Part shown: in pieces, positions 34,432-43,263 of the stretch
Position numbering within the stretch: the first letter of the stretch is position 1
Layout of the letters: each line of letters opens with the position of its first letter
Source: Deltaproteobacteria bacterium
GTDB lineage: Bacteria > Desulfobacterota > Binatia > UBA12015
Direction of reading: 5' to 3'
DNA length: 43,417 nucleotides
Assembly: GCA_016874715.1 (NCBI GenBank)
Contig: VGTK01000024.1
Location: 1 to 43,417, forward strand
The notes under the pieces: generated by a model
Told to the model about the DNA's origin: nothing
What the model saw: the letters and a program-made list of their open reading frames with translations, nothing else
Database searches by the model: none
Position numbers and translations under genes: made by a program

Positions 34432-37230
34432 GTGCGTAGCACCGCCACCGACACCGCCCGCCCGGTGGACCCGACGCGCGGACGGCCGATGCGAGGCCCG
34501 TTCGGCCTGCCGCTGCGCGCCCCGCGACTGACCATCGCCGTCCTGCTCCCGCTGACCGCCGTGCTCGGCGCGTTCGCGGCGGCGGTCCGCATCGACAGCG
34601 CGGTCGAGAACCTGCTGCCCGCGAACGACCCGGAGCGGGACTACTACGAGCAGGTCAAGCGCGACTTCGGCAGCGAGGAGGCGACGGTGGTCGCGATCTT
34701 CGCCGACGACGTCTTCGCGCCGCCGCTCCTCGCGCGCATCGACGACCTGACGCAGCAGCTCGCCTCGATCGACGGCGTGCGCGAGGCGATGAGCGTCACC
34801 AACGTGAAGGGCGTCGAGCCCGAGGACGGCAGCGTCCGCGTCGGACGCCTGATGCGCGCGCTGCCGCGCACGCCCGAGGAAGTCGCGCCGCTGCGCGCGC
34901 GCATGCTGAAGGATCCGCTGTACGCCGGGAACATCGTCTCGACCGACGGCCGCGCAACGGGCGTCATCGTGCTGTTCGAGCCGCTCAGCGACGAGGAGTT
35001 CCTCGCGCGCGGCATCGAGGACCGGATTCGCGCGCTCGCCGCCGAGCGCTTCGCGCCCGCGGAGTTCGCGATCACCGGCATCCAGACCTTCAAGGTCGAG
35101 GGCGCGCGGCTCATGGAGCGCGATCTGCAGCGGTTCGTACCGCTGTCGCTCCTGCTCGTGATCGTCGTACTGGCACTCGAGTTCCGGACGTGGCGCGGCG
35201 TGCTGCTGCCGCTCGGGGCGGTGGTCATCGGCGTCGTGTGGACGGTGGGTGTGATGGTGCTCGCGGGCAGCAGCATCAACATGGGCACGCTGATCCTGCC
35301 GCCGCTGCTGATGGCGATCGGCATCGCGTACGCGGTGCACGTCGTGAGCCGCTACTACCTCGAGCTCGCCGATGGCGCGGGGGGCGGGCGCGTCGCGGTG
35401 GTCGAGGCGACCGTGCGGCACATTCGCGCGCCGTCGGCGATCGCGTGGCTCACCACGTCGATCGGCTGCATCACGCTCGCGGTCACGCCGATCCCCGCGA
35501 TCCGCGACTTCGGCATCTACTCGGCGCTCGGCGTCACGTTCACCTTCCTGGTGTCGCTGACGTTCGTTCCCGCGATGCTGCTCCTCCTGCCCGACCCGCG
35601 CATCACGCCGCACGCCGAGGAGCGCGGCCGGCGTCTCACGGCCTGGCTCGCGTCGGTCGGCAGCTTCGGCGTGCGACGCAGGCGTGAGATCATGGTCGCG
35701 AGCGCCATCGCATGCGCGATCGCGGTCTGGGGTGCGACCAAGCTCGAGGTCGAAACCGACTACCTCTCGTTCTTCGGACCCTCGACGGTGGTGCGGCAGG
35801 ACAACGACCGGATCGCCCGGCAGCTCGGCGGTGCGCAGCCGGTCTACCTCGTGCTCGAGGCGACCGAGCGCGGCCGCATGCGCGACGTGGCGACCATCGC
35901 AGCGATGCGCGACCTGCAGCAGTTCGTCGGCCAGCAGCCCGGGGTCGACTCGACGTTCTCGCTCGCCGACTACGTGATGGTCGTGCGCCGCGCGCTCGAC
36001 CCGGAGTCGCCGCCGGGGCTGCCCGACCAGCAGCGAGACATCGACCAGCTGCTGCTGTTCGCCGACCCGACCGACCTCGCCCCGGTGGTGACGCGCGACT
36101 GGACGCGCGCGAACATCGTCGTCCGTACACGACTGTCCGGCTCCGCCGAGATCTCGCGGCTCATCGACCGCATCGTCGAGTACGCGAACGAGCACCTGCC
36201 GGGCGGACTCACGCTGCACCCGACCGGCAGCGTCGTGCTGCTGAACCGCTCCGCCGACACGCTCGCGCGCGGGCAGGCGGTCGGCCTGTCGCAGGAGCTC
36301 ATCGTGCTCCTGCTGGTGATGTCGGCCCTCTTCCTGTCGTTCCGCACGGGCCTCCTGTCCCTGGTACCCAATGTCGTGCCGATCCTCGCGCTGTTTGCGG
36401 TGATGGGCTTCGCCGGAATCGATCTGAACATCTCGACCGCGATGATCGCGGCGATCGCACTCGGCATCGCGATCGACGACACGATCCACTACTTCAACGA
36501 CTTCAAGCTGCAGATCCGCGAGACCGGCGACGTCGAGCGCGCGATCATCAACGTCGTCAGCTCGGTCGGGCGGCCGATCGTGTTCACCGCGGCGGCGCTG
36601 TGCGCGGCTTTCCTGATCCTCTGCCTGTCGAGCTTCGAGCCGATCCGCCAGTTCGGCGTGCTGGCAAGCTTCACCATGGTCATCGACCTGATCGCCGAGC
36701 TGCTGATCACGCCGGGGCTGGTCGTCAGCACGACGATCATCACCCTGTGGGACCTGCTGTTCGTGCGCCTCGGCCAGAGCCCGCACCGCGAGATCCCGCT
36801 GTTCGCCGGCCTGCGTCCGTTCCAGGCACGCATCGTCGTGCTGATGGGACGCCTGCGCTCGGCGCCGGTCGGGACCTTCATCGCGCGCCGCGGCGAGCTC
36901 AAGGCCGAGATGTACGTCCTGCTGCGCGGACGCGTCGACGTGCTCGGTGGCACCGGGCAGGCCCCGATCCGCTCGATGGGCCGCGGCGACGCCCTGGGCG
37001 AGATGGGTCTCGTGCGCGCGCAGCCGCGCAGCGCCGACGTCGTCGTGGTGCACGAGGCCGAGTACCTGGTCCTCGACGAGGGCTTCCTGCAGCGCCTGCA
37101 GGTGCGCCACCCGCGCATCGCCGCCAAGGTGTTCCTCAACCTGACCCGCATCCTGAGCGACCGGCTCGAGCGCACCACGGACCTGCTGGTCGACGAGCGC
37201 AGCCATTCGTCGGAAGGCACGGTCGGCTGA
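34432..37230 (+). CDS. RND/MMPL-family transporter fused to a cyclic-nucleotide-binding-like domain
   Basis: 932 residues from GTG 34432; ATG 34489 (913 residues) places the start just before the first helix and is equally likely. Two six-helix RND halves: TM1 LTIAVLLPLTAVLGAFAA, a large periplasmic loop (about 50-245), five helices beginning VPLSLLLVIVVLALEF with the conserved GIAYAVHVVSRYY acidic-less TM4, then the second half with VLLLVMSALFLSF and ALGIAIDDTIHYFNDF, where Asp-Asp is the usual proton site. The first half lacks the matching Asp. Residues about 800-915 are a cNMP-binding-like fold (ELKAEMYVLLRGRVDVLGG, SMGRGDALGEMGLVRAQPRS, ADVVVVHEAEYLVLDEGFL). It likely exports lipids or hopanoid-like molecules, gated by a ligand or by phosphorylation-independent folding. 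Confidence 0.88.
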   Translation: MRSTATDTARPVDPTRGRPMRGPFGLPLRAPRLTIAVLLPLTAVLGAFAAAVRIDSAVENLLPANDPERDYYEQVKRDFGSEEATVVAIFADDVFAPPLLARIDDLTQQLASIDGVREAMSVTNVKGVEPEDGSVRVGRLMRALPRTPEEVAPLRARMLKDPLYAGNIVSTDGRATGVIVLFEPLSDEEFLARGIEDRIRALAAERFAPAEFAITGIQTFKVEGARLMERDLQRFVPLSLLLVIVVLALEFRTWRGVLLPLGAVVIGVVWTVGVMVLAGSSINMGTLILPPLLMAIGIAYAVHVVSRYYLELADGAGGGRVAVVEATVRHIRAPSAIAWLTTSIGCITLAVTPIPAIRDFGIYSALGVTFTFLVSLTFVPAMLLLLPDPRITPHAEERGRRLTAWLASVGSFGVRRRREIMVASAIACAIAVWGATKLEVETDYLSFFGPSTVVRQDNDRIARQLGGAQPVYLVLEATERGRMRDVATIAAMRDLQQFVGQQPGVDSTFSLADYVMVVRRALDPESPPGLPDQQRDIDQLLLFADPTDLAPVVTRDWTRANIVVRTRLSGSAEISRLIDRIVEYANEHLPGGLTLHPTGSVVLLNRSADTLARGQAVGLSQELIVLLLVMSALFLSFRTGLLSLVPNVVPILALFAVMGFAGIDLNISTAMIAAIALGIAIDDTIHYFNDFKLQIRETGDVERAIINVVSSVGRPIVFTAAALCAAFLILCLSSFEPIRQFGVLASFTMVIDLIAELLITPGLVVSTTIITLWDLLFVRLGQSPHREIPLFAGLRPFQARIVVLMGRLRSAPVGTFIARRGELKAEMYVLLRGRVDVLGGTGQAPIRSMGRGDALGEMGLVRAQPRSADVVVVHEAEYLVLDEGFLQRLQVRHPRIAAKVFLNLTRILSDRLERTTDLLVDERSHSSEGTVG

Positions 37231-37321
37231 GCGTCTCGATGCAGCGCGCGGCGGCCCTCGCGTCGACTTCCCGAACGGGCCGCGATATGGCGGCTCTGGA
37301 CGGCGGGGACGGGAGGTCCGA

Positions 37322-38566
37322 ATGGCGACGGCGGACGCGTACGAGGACGAGCGCATCGCGACGCTCGAGAGGGAGCTGGCGGTGCTGCGGCGGAGTGCCG
37401 CGTCCGCCGTTGCGACGTGGGTGCCGCCTGGGCACTACTCCTCCCCGATCCCCGACGCCGCACAGCTGCTGGCGCGCGGCGAGGAACTGTTCTTCCGCGG
37501 CCACCGCTCGCTGCCCGGCATCGACCTGAACTTCACGCGCCAGGAGGAGCTGCTGCGGCTGTTCCTGCCGTTCTACGCCGAGTAGCCGTTCGACGAGCAG
37601 CCGACCGCGCGATGCCGCTACGGCTTCGCCAACGACCAGTACGGTCACGCCGACGCGCTCTTCCTGTACTTCGTGCTGCGTCACGCGCAGCCCCGGCGCA
37701 TCGTGGAAGTCGGGACCGGGTGGTCGACCTGCGCGATGCTCGACGTCGACGACCTGTTCCTCGGCCGGCGCCTCGAGATCACGTCGATCGACCCCGACCC
37801 GTCGCGGCTGCGCGCCCGCATGCGTCCGGGCGACGAGCAGCGCGTGCGCATCCTGCAGCAGCCGGTGCAGGACGTGCCGCTCGACCTCTACGACCGCCTC
37901 GAGGCGCACGACTCGCTGTTCATCGACTCGACGCACGTGCTCAACACTGGCAGCGACGTCAATCACCTGCTGTTCCACGTGCTGCCGCGCCTCGCACCCG
38001 GCGTCTGGGTGCACGTGCACGACGTCGCGTACCCGTTCGAGTACCCGCGCGAGTGGGTCGCCGAGGGACGCGCCTGGAACGAGGCCTACGCCTGGCGGGC
38101 CCTCCTGCAGTACGACGCGGCCTTCGACGTGCAGGTGATGAACACCTGCCTCGAGTTCCTCGAGCCCGACTGGTTCCGCGACAACATGCCGCTCTGCCTG
38201 AAGAACGTCGGCGGCAGCCTCTGGCTGCGGCGGCGCTGCCCCCCCGCGCCGCTCGGCCACGGCGGGAAGCCGGCCGCGGTCGAGTTCCCAGAATTGCGAC
38301 CGCCGCCCCGTCCCGCGCGGCTTGCGCGCGGGAACGGCTCTTGCTGCCGGAAACTGGCGGCTCGGCCACGAGGGGGGTCCGGGTCCGGGAGGGTGCCGTG
38401 CGAACCGGTCCGCAGCAGTGGTTCTTCGACACATGGTCGGCATTCTACGACCTCGCGCCCGTGCAGTGGGCCACCTACTGGCCCGTCCACGACGCGATCG
38501 TCGCCGCGCTGCGGGGACGCGACGCGACGCGGATTCTCGACGTCGGCTGCGGCACCGGGCAGCTGA
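37322..38566 (+). pseudogene. SAM-dependent methyltransferase with an in-frame amber codon
   Basis: ATG 37322 (GGGAGG 5 nt upstream) starts an N-terminal coiled region (DERIATLERELAVLRRS), then HYSSPIPDAAQLLARGEELF, NFTRQEELLRLFLPFYAE. A TAG at 37583-37585 interrupts, and the same frame continues PFDEQPTARCRYGFANDQYG, HADALFLYFVLRHAQPRRIV, EVGTGWSTCAML (SAM motif I), LEITSIDPDP, and PGVWVHVHDVAYPFEYPREW. It is one gene with a nonsense codon where relatives usually have a hydrophobic residue. The natural end is unclear: after GGSLWLRRRC a run of seven C residues leads into low-quality sequence to TGA 38566, overlapping the next gene. Family: Methyltransf_24-like, often linked to glycan or lipid modification. 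Confidence 0.75.
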
Positions 38567-39087
38567 GCGCGCGCCTCGCGCGCGAGCGCCCGCAGGCACG
38601 GATCACCGGCTGCGACTTCTCCGCGGGCATGCTGCGGCACGCGGCGGCGCGAACGGACGCTGTCGGCTGGGTGCGCGGCGATGCCTGCGGCCTGCCGTTT
38701 CGCGACCGCTCGTTCGACGCCGTCGTGTCGACCGAGGCCTTCCACTGGTTTCCCGACCAGCAACGCGCCGCCGACGAGCTGTTCCGGGTCGTCGCGCCGG
38801 GCGGCGTCGCGCTGGTCGCCCTGGTGAACACGCCCGCGCGCTTCGTCGCCGACGGCATCCACGCCGCCTCGCGGCTCGCCGGCGAGCCGTTCCGCTGGCC
38901 GACGTCCGCCGACATGCGCGCTCTCTTCGAGAACGCGGGCTTCGCGGTCTCCGCGCAGACGCGGATCTTCCGCCTGCCCGGCGGCCTGCTGCTGCCCCCG
39001 GTCCTGACCTGCGCGGTGCGACCCGCGGGATCTCGGCACCAGCCTGCGACGGACCACCCGCCCCCGCTCGGCGGGTATCGACACTAG
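38398..39087 (+). CDS. Class I SAM-dependent methyltransferase
   Basis: 229 residues, a small-molecule methyltransferase of the Methyltransf_11 type: motif I ILDVGCGTGQLSARLA, a GCDFSAGMLRHAAART acidic-loop region, GDACGLPFRDRSFDAVVST (motif II), AFHWFPDQQRAADELFRVVA and PGGVALVALVNTPA (motif III). The start GTG 38398 follows GGGAGGGTGCC and gives RTGPQQWFFDTWSAFYDLAP, a normal N-terminus for the family. Substrate unknown. The start lies inside the disturbed 3' part of the preceding methyltransferase gene, so the two may have overlapped or been coupled before that gene broke. Confidence 0.85.
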   Translation: MRTGPQQWFFDTWSAFYDLAPVQWATYWPVHDAIVAALRGRDATRILDVGCGTGQLSARLARERPQARITGCDFSAGMLRHAAARTDAVGWVRGDACGLPFRDRSFDAVVSTEAFHWFPDQQRAADELFRVVAPGGVALVALVNTPARFVADGIHAASRLAGEPFRWPTSADMRALFENAGFAVSAQTRIFRLPGGLLLPPVLTCAVRPAGSRHQPATDHPPPLGGYRH

Positions 39088-39325
39088 ACCGCCGGGATCT
39101 ACGAGCTGGAGGAGGCACGCGAGCCGCGGCTCGGCGACGTGCCGATCACCACGGATGACACCACGCGTCGTCTCGCTCTACCCCCGCGCGTTCGTGATCC
39201 GGACGTGCGCCGACGCGGACGCCACACGCTTTGCGTCGGCTGCGACGCGTCCCGCGACCCTGCGCTGCCGGCCGACTTTGCCGCATTGTCTTTGGCATGT
39301 CGGCCGTGGCAGTACTTCCGGCACC

Positions 39326-40912
39326 ATGCGCATCCTTACGGTGCTCCTCTGCGTCGCCACCGTGCTCGCCTCACGCCCCGCCGGCGCCGCGCCCCCCTGC
39401 GATGCACGCAAGGTGGCCGCCGCCGCCCGTGCCTGCGGCGAGCTGCTGCGCGGCGAGGGGCGCTTCGCCCGCGACGGGGATGCGATGCGCCGCGCGCGGC
39501 GCGTCGCGCTCGCGAGCGATCGCCTGGCAAGGGAGTGGACGGCCGCGGAGGCCGCGGCCGTCGATGCGACCTGCGCTGCCTTCAGCGCAAGCGGCGTGGA
39601 CACCGCAGACCGGCTCGCCGCGGCGGTGGCCGACGCAGGCGCGAGCCTGCCCGGAAGCGCGCGCTGCCGCGGGGCCGTTCTCGGCACGCTCGCACCGCTC
39701 TGCCGGCGGGTGGTTCGCAGCGAGCTGCCCCTACTCGGCGACGCGCCGGGCGCGCACGACGACCGCCAGCTCGTCCTCGCACGCGTCCGTACGAGCCTCG
39801 GCCGAGCGCTGCCGCGCACCGAGTGCGGCGGCGGGGGCCCGGGCGCGGCCGATGTCGAGCCGGTGCTGCTGCGTGTCGCGGCGGGGGCGCTGGGTGATGC
39901 GACCGTGCGGAGCCTGCGCGCACTCGTGGCCGACGCGGGGCCGGAGATCGGCGTCGCGATCGAGCCCAACGAGGTGGCCTCCGATCCGGTCTACGCCGCG
40001 GCCCTCGATCGCGAGGCGACCTCGATCACGGCCGAGAACGTGATGAAGTGGGGACCGATCCACCCGGCGCCCGGCACGTGGGTCTTCGGCCCGGCCGACG
40101 AAGTGGTCGCGCGTGCTGAGTCGCAAGGCCAGCGGGTGCGCGGCCACACGCTCGTCTGGGGCGCCCTGCAGCTGCCCGCCTACGTCGAGAACGCGAGCGA
40201 CGCGGACACGCTGCGCGCGATGATGGCGGAGCACATCGCGACCGTGGCCGGCCGCTACGCGGGCCGCATCGCGCAGTGGGACGTCGTGAACGAGCCGCTC
40301 CCGGGATCGCTCGATCCGCCGACCGCCGACGGACTCGACGACAACGTCTTCCGCCGCCTGATCGGGCCTGGCTACGTCGCCGAGGCGCTGCACCTCGCGC
40401 GCGCCGCCGACCCGGCCGCGAAGCTCTACGTCAACGAGAACGGCATCGAGGTTCCCGGCCCGCGCCAGGACCGCTTCTTCGCGCTGGTGCAGGACCTGCT
40501 CGCCGCCGGCGCGCCGCTCGACGGCGTCGGCTTCCAGGCGCACCTCGGACTGATCCCGATCGGCCAGTACCCCGACGAGGCGACCATCGCCGCCTCGCTG
40601 CGGCGCTTCGCCGACCTCGGCCTGAGCGTCGAGCTGACCGAGCTCGACGTGGCGCTCGTGTTCCGCGTGGGCGACCTGCCGAGCCGGCTCGCCTTCCAGG
40701 GCGGATACTACCGCTCGGTGATCGCCGCGTGCGCGACGGTTCCCGACTGCGCCGGGGTCACGACGTGGGGGCTCTCGGACCGCCACACCTGGCTGCGCTC
40801 CTTCTTCGGCTTCACCGACTGGCCGCTGCCGTTCGACGACGATTGGCGGCGCAAGCCCGCGTACTTCGGCATGCGCGCGGCACTGCTCGAGGCAGCGCTG
40901 CGCGGCGATTGA
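39326..40912 (+). CDS. GH10 endo-beta-1,4-xylanase-like protein with helical Cys-containing N-domain
   Basis: 528 residues. Signal peptide MRILTVLLCVATVLASRPAGA. Residues about 26-225 are a helical region with spaced cysteines (CDARKVAAAARACGELL, DATCAAFS, ARCRGAVLGTLAPLCRRVV, RTECGGGG) of unknown type. Residues about 235-525 are a GH10 TIM barrel: ITAENVMKWGPIHPAPG, VRGHTLVWGALQLPAYV, acid/base Glu323 in WDVVNEP, and nucleophile Glu439 in LSVELTELDV; GVTTWGLSDRHTWL near the end binds xylose subsites. GH10 enzymes cut xylan and, in some members, other beta-1,4 glycans. It is secreted. An upstream in-frame ATG (39155) has no signal peptide and is rejected. Confidence 0.9.
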   Translation: MRILTVLLCVATVLASRPAGAAPPCDARKVAAAARACGELLRGEGRFARDGDAMRRARRVALASDRLAREWTAAEAAAVDATCAAFSASGVDTADRLAAAVADAGASLPGSARCRGAVLGTLAPLCRRVVRSELPLLGDAPGAHDDRQLVLARVRTSLGRALPRTECGGGGPGAADVEPVLLRVAAGALGDATVRSLRALVADAGPEIGVAIEPNEVASDPVYAAALDREATSITAENVMKWGPIHPAPGTWVFGPADEVVARAESQGQRVRGHTLVWGALQLPAYVENASDADTLRAMMAEHIATVAGRYAGRIAQWDVVNEPLPGSLDPPTADGLDDNVFRRLIGPGYVAEALHLARAADPAAKLYVNENGIEVPGPRQDRFFALVQDLLAAGAPLDGVGFQAHLGLIPIGQYPDEATIAASLRRFADLGLSVELTELDVALVFRVGDLPSRLAFQGGYYRSVIAACATVPDCAGVTTWGLSDRHTWLRSFFGFTDWPLPFDDDWRRKPAYFGMRAALLEAALRGD

Positions 40913-40929
40913 CCTCGCCGCGGGTACGC

Positions 40930-41814
40930 TCAGAGCGTCCCGCGCGCCAGGAGGTCCACCGGGTCCTGCAGCCGCACCATGCCGAGGTAGCCGCCGCCGC
41001 GCGGGATCGCGTCGTAGACGGCGTAGCCGAGCAGCTCCTGCGCCTGGCGTGGCAGGGTCGCGGCCTTCGCGGGCGGCACGGCGAGGTAGTTGTTCTCCTC
41101 GGTGCGGAGCCAGCCCAGGCAGTAGCTGAGATGCGCGCCGCGACGCGGGATCGTCGTCGTGTTGGCACCGCCGGCGTGGATCACGCCGCCGGTGTAGACG
41201 ACGGCGGAGCCGGCCGGCATCTCCGCATACGCGATCGCATCGGCTGACGGCGGCTGCTGCACCATCTGCTCGGCCGGGCTCAGCGCGCGGTCGGGCCAGC
41301 GGTGGCTGCCCGGCACGAGGCGCGTGGCGCCGTTGTCGCGCGTGAAGTCGACGAACGCGATCACCGAGGCGAGCTGCAGCTCGACGCCGCCGGTGCGCGG
41401 CACGTCGCTCCACACCGCCTCGTCGCGGTGCAGCCACTGGTCCTCGGCGCCGGGTCCGCGCTGCAGCAGGTGTCCGATGTTGAGCTGGTAGCGCGCGCAG
41501 GCGGGCAGGAGCACGCGGTCGGCGAGCGCCAGCAGCAGCGGCGCGCACATGACGTCGGTCGCGAACGTCCGCGAGATGCCGGCGACGCCGGCCACCTGGC
41601 GTGTCTGGCCGCCGTGGAACGCCTCGAGCACCGGGTTGAACATCGGCGGCTGCGCACCGGCGGCGGCGACCGCAGCCTCGACCTCGTCGTTGACGCGCGC
41701 GACGACGTCCGCGTCGAGCAGCCCCTCGACGATCGCGGCGCCGTCGTCGCGCAGGGCCGCCTGAACGGCGTCGGGATCGGCGTGTCGCGGGAAGCGCTGC
41801 AGCGTGGCGGCCAT
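40930..41814 (-). CDS. Phytanoyl-CoA dioxygenase (PhyH) family protein
   Basis: 294 residues, Fe(II)/2-oxoglutarate oxygenase. The iron site is His129-x-Asp131 in QWLHRDEAVW and His213 in GGVIHAGGAN; 2-oxoglutarate would bind the Arg of IPRRGAHLSYCLGW. VIAFVDFTRDNGATRLVPGS, HRWP is the standard strand before the distal His. PhyH members hydroxylate lipids, antibiotics or small acids; the substrate cannot be told. The gene is convergent with the xylanase gene (17 bp apart) and 78 bp downstream of the GH4 gene on the same strand, so it may be co-transcribed with it. ATG 41814 gives the usual N-terminus DDGAAIVEGLLDADVVARVN. Confidence 0.88.
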   Translation of the reverse strand: MAATLQRFPRHADPDAVQAALRDDGAAIVEGLLDADVVARVNDEVEAAVAAAGAQPPMFNPVLEAFHGGQTRQVAGVAGISRTFATDVMCAPLLLALADRVLLPACARYQLNIGHLLQRGPGAEDQWLHRDEAVWSDVPRTGGVELQLASVIAFVDFTRDNGATRLVPGSHRWPDRALSPAEQMVQQPPSADAIAYAEMPAGSAVVYTGGVIHAGGANTTTIPRRGAHLSYCLGWLRTEENNYLAVPPAKAATLPRQAQELLGYAVYDAIPRGGGYLGMVRLQDPVDLLARGTL

Positions 41815-41892
41815 GCCCCTTGCTACGCCACTCCGGGGCGCCGCGTCGAGCCCGTTCGGCGAGGCGCGCGGCAAGCCGCCCGCGCCCGCCCG

Positions 41893-43191
41893 CTAGCGCA
41901 GACGCGGGATCCGGTCTCCGTGCGCCTCGAGCAGGTCGTCCACGAGCCGCCAGATCTCGTCGAGCGTGAGCTCCGCCGCGGTGAGCGGGTCGAGCATCGC
42001 GGCGTGGTAGACGTGCTCGCGCTTGCCGGTCAGCGCGGCCTCGACCGCGAGCGACTGCACGTTCACGTTCGTCATGATCAGCCCGGCGAGCTGCGGCGGC
42101 AGGTCGCCGATGCGCTCGGGCTCGACGACGCCGCGGCGCACCGCGCACGGCACCTCCACGCAGCAGCCGGACTGCAGGTTCGTGATCAGATCCTCGTTGC
42201 GGACGTTCGCGTGGACGACGCGGGCTTCACCCGTCTCCAGGCTGTCGATGATGCGCGCGCCGTACTCGTGGCTGCGCTCGACGCTCGCGATCGGCTCGTC
42301 GCCGCCGAAGAACTCGCGCATCGTGCCCCACAGACCGTCCATGAACTCGCAGCGCGTCAGGTACTCGTCGAGCGGGATGTTGAAGCGCTCGATCAGATCG
42401 GGGCGGTCGCGGCGGATGAAGTACGGCACGTACTCGGCGAAGTGCTCGCTCGACTCCGTGACGAAGTACCCGAGCCGGCTCAGCATCTCGTAGCGCACGC
42501 GGTTCGTGTCGGGCACGCGGCCGTCGGCGATCACCTGGCGGATCTGCGGGTAGAGGTCTTCGCCGCCGCGCGCGAAGCGGAGGTAGAACGCCATGTGATT
42601 GACGCCGGCCGCGGCGTAGTCGATCTCTTCCACCGGCACGCCGATGTCGGCCGCGAGCTGCTCCGCGGTTCCCTGCACGCTGTGGCACAGCCCGAGCGTG
42701 CGGACGGACGTCGCGCGCGACAGCGCCCAGCAGCACATCGCCATCGGGTTGGTGTAGTTCAGCAGCCACGCGTCGGGGCAGAGCCGCTGCATGTCGCGAG
42801 ACAGGTCGAGCAGGACGGGGATCGTCCGCAGCGCCCGCATCACGCCGCCGATGCCGAGCGTGTCGCCGATCGTCTGGCGGAGACCGTGCCGCCTGGGCAC
42901 GTCGAAGTCGATCACTGTCGACGGCCGGTAGCCGCCGACCTGGATCGCGTTGATCACGTAGCCCGCGCCGGCGAGGGCGTCGCGACGGTCGGTGTGCGCG
43001 GTGATGGTCGGGCGCGCGCCGAGCGCCGCCGCGACCTTGTGCGCCATGCGCTCCGCGACCCGCAGGCGCTCGGTGTCGATGTCGACCAGGGCGACGTGCG
43101 CGTCCGCGAGTGCCGGGAAGCTCAGCAGATCGCCGAGCAGGTTCTTCGCGAAGACGACGCTGCCGGCGCCGATGAATGCCACCTTGACCAT
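41893..43191 (-). CDS. GH4 alpha-galactosidase/alpha-glucosidase-type glycosidase
   Basis: 432 residues. Family GH4 uses NAD+ and Mn2+ in an oxidation-elimination mechanism. N-terminal Rossmann motif VAFIGAGSVVFAKNLL, then VDIDTERL (NAD adenosine acid), NAIQVGGYRPSTVIDFDVP, GLRQTIGDTLGIGG, LNYTNPMAM, metal ligands Cys169 in GLCHSVQGT and His199 in GVNHMAFYL. YRPS and the unphosphorylated-sugar type loops favour MelA-like alpha-galactosidase/alpha-glucosidase over 6-phospho enzymes, but that is tentative. Cytoplasmic. The ATG at 43191 has GGAG close upstream. The 226 bp upstream end in a tandem array at the window edge. Confidence 0.9.
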   Translation of the reverse strand: MVKVAFIGAGSVVFAKNLLGDLLSFPALADAHVALVDIDTERLRVAERMAHKVAAALGARPTITAHTDRRDALAGAGYVINAIQVGGYRPSTVIDFDVPRRHGLRQTIGDTLGIGGVMRALRTIPVLLDLSRDMQRLCPDAWLLNYTNPMAMCCWALSRATSVRTLGLCHSVQGTAEQLAADIGVPVEEIDYAAAGVNHMAFYLRFARGGEDLYPQIRQVIADGRVPDTNRVRYEMLSRLGYFVTESSEHFAEYVPYFIRRDRPDLIERFNIPLDEYLTRCEFMDGLWGTMREFFGGDEPIASVERSHEYGARIIDSLETGEARVVHANVRNEDLITNLQSGCCVEVPCAVRRGVVEPERIGDLPPQLAGLIMTNVNVQSLAVEAALTGKREHVYHAAMLDPLTAAELTLDEIWRLVDDLLEAHGDRIPRLR

Positions 43192-43263
43192 GGCTCCGAG
43201 GTACCTTTGTACAGGAGCGCAGTCGGGTTCGAAAAGGGCCTCGCCGGCCGCGACGCGACGCCG

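Noticed and set aside
34222..37356. 1044-codon open frame opposite the RND transporter
   Set aside because: Same compositional shadow; the plus strand has transmembrane helices and RND motifs in the right order.
25548..37585. Reassignment of TAG to an amino acid in this organism
   Set aside because: TAG ends several intact genes at natural protein ends (for example at 9065-9067, 9234-9236, 15510-15512, 18932-18934, 19301-19303, 27983-27985 and 30263-30265), so it is a working stop codon here. The two internal TAGs are better explained as mutations, errors or, at most, local readthrough.
31707..43191. Polysaccharide-utilisation locus formed by GH38, GH10 and GH4
   Set aside because: The genes are on both strands, separated by a transporter of another class and methyltransferases, with no SusC/D, sugar ABC or PTS genes, and their substrates do not match.
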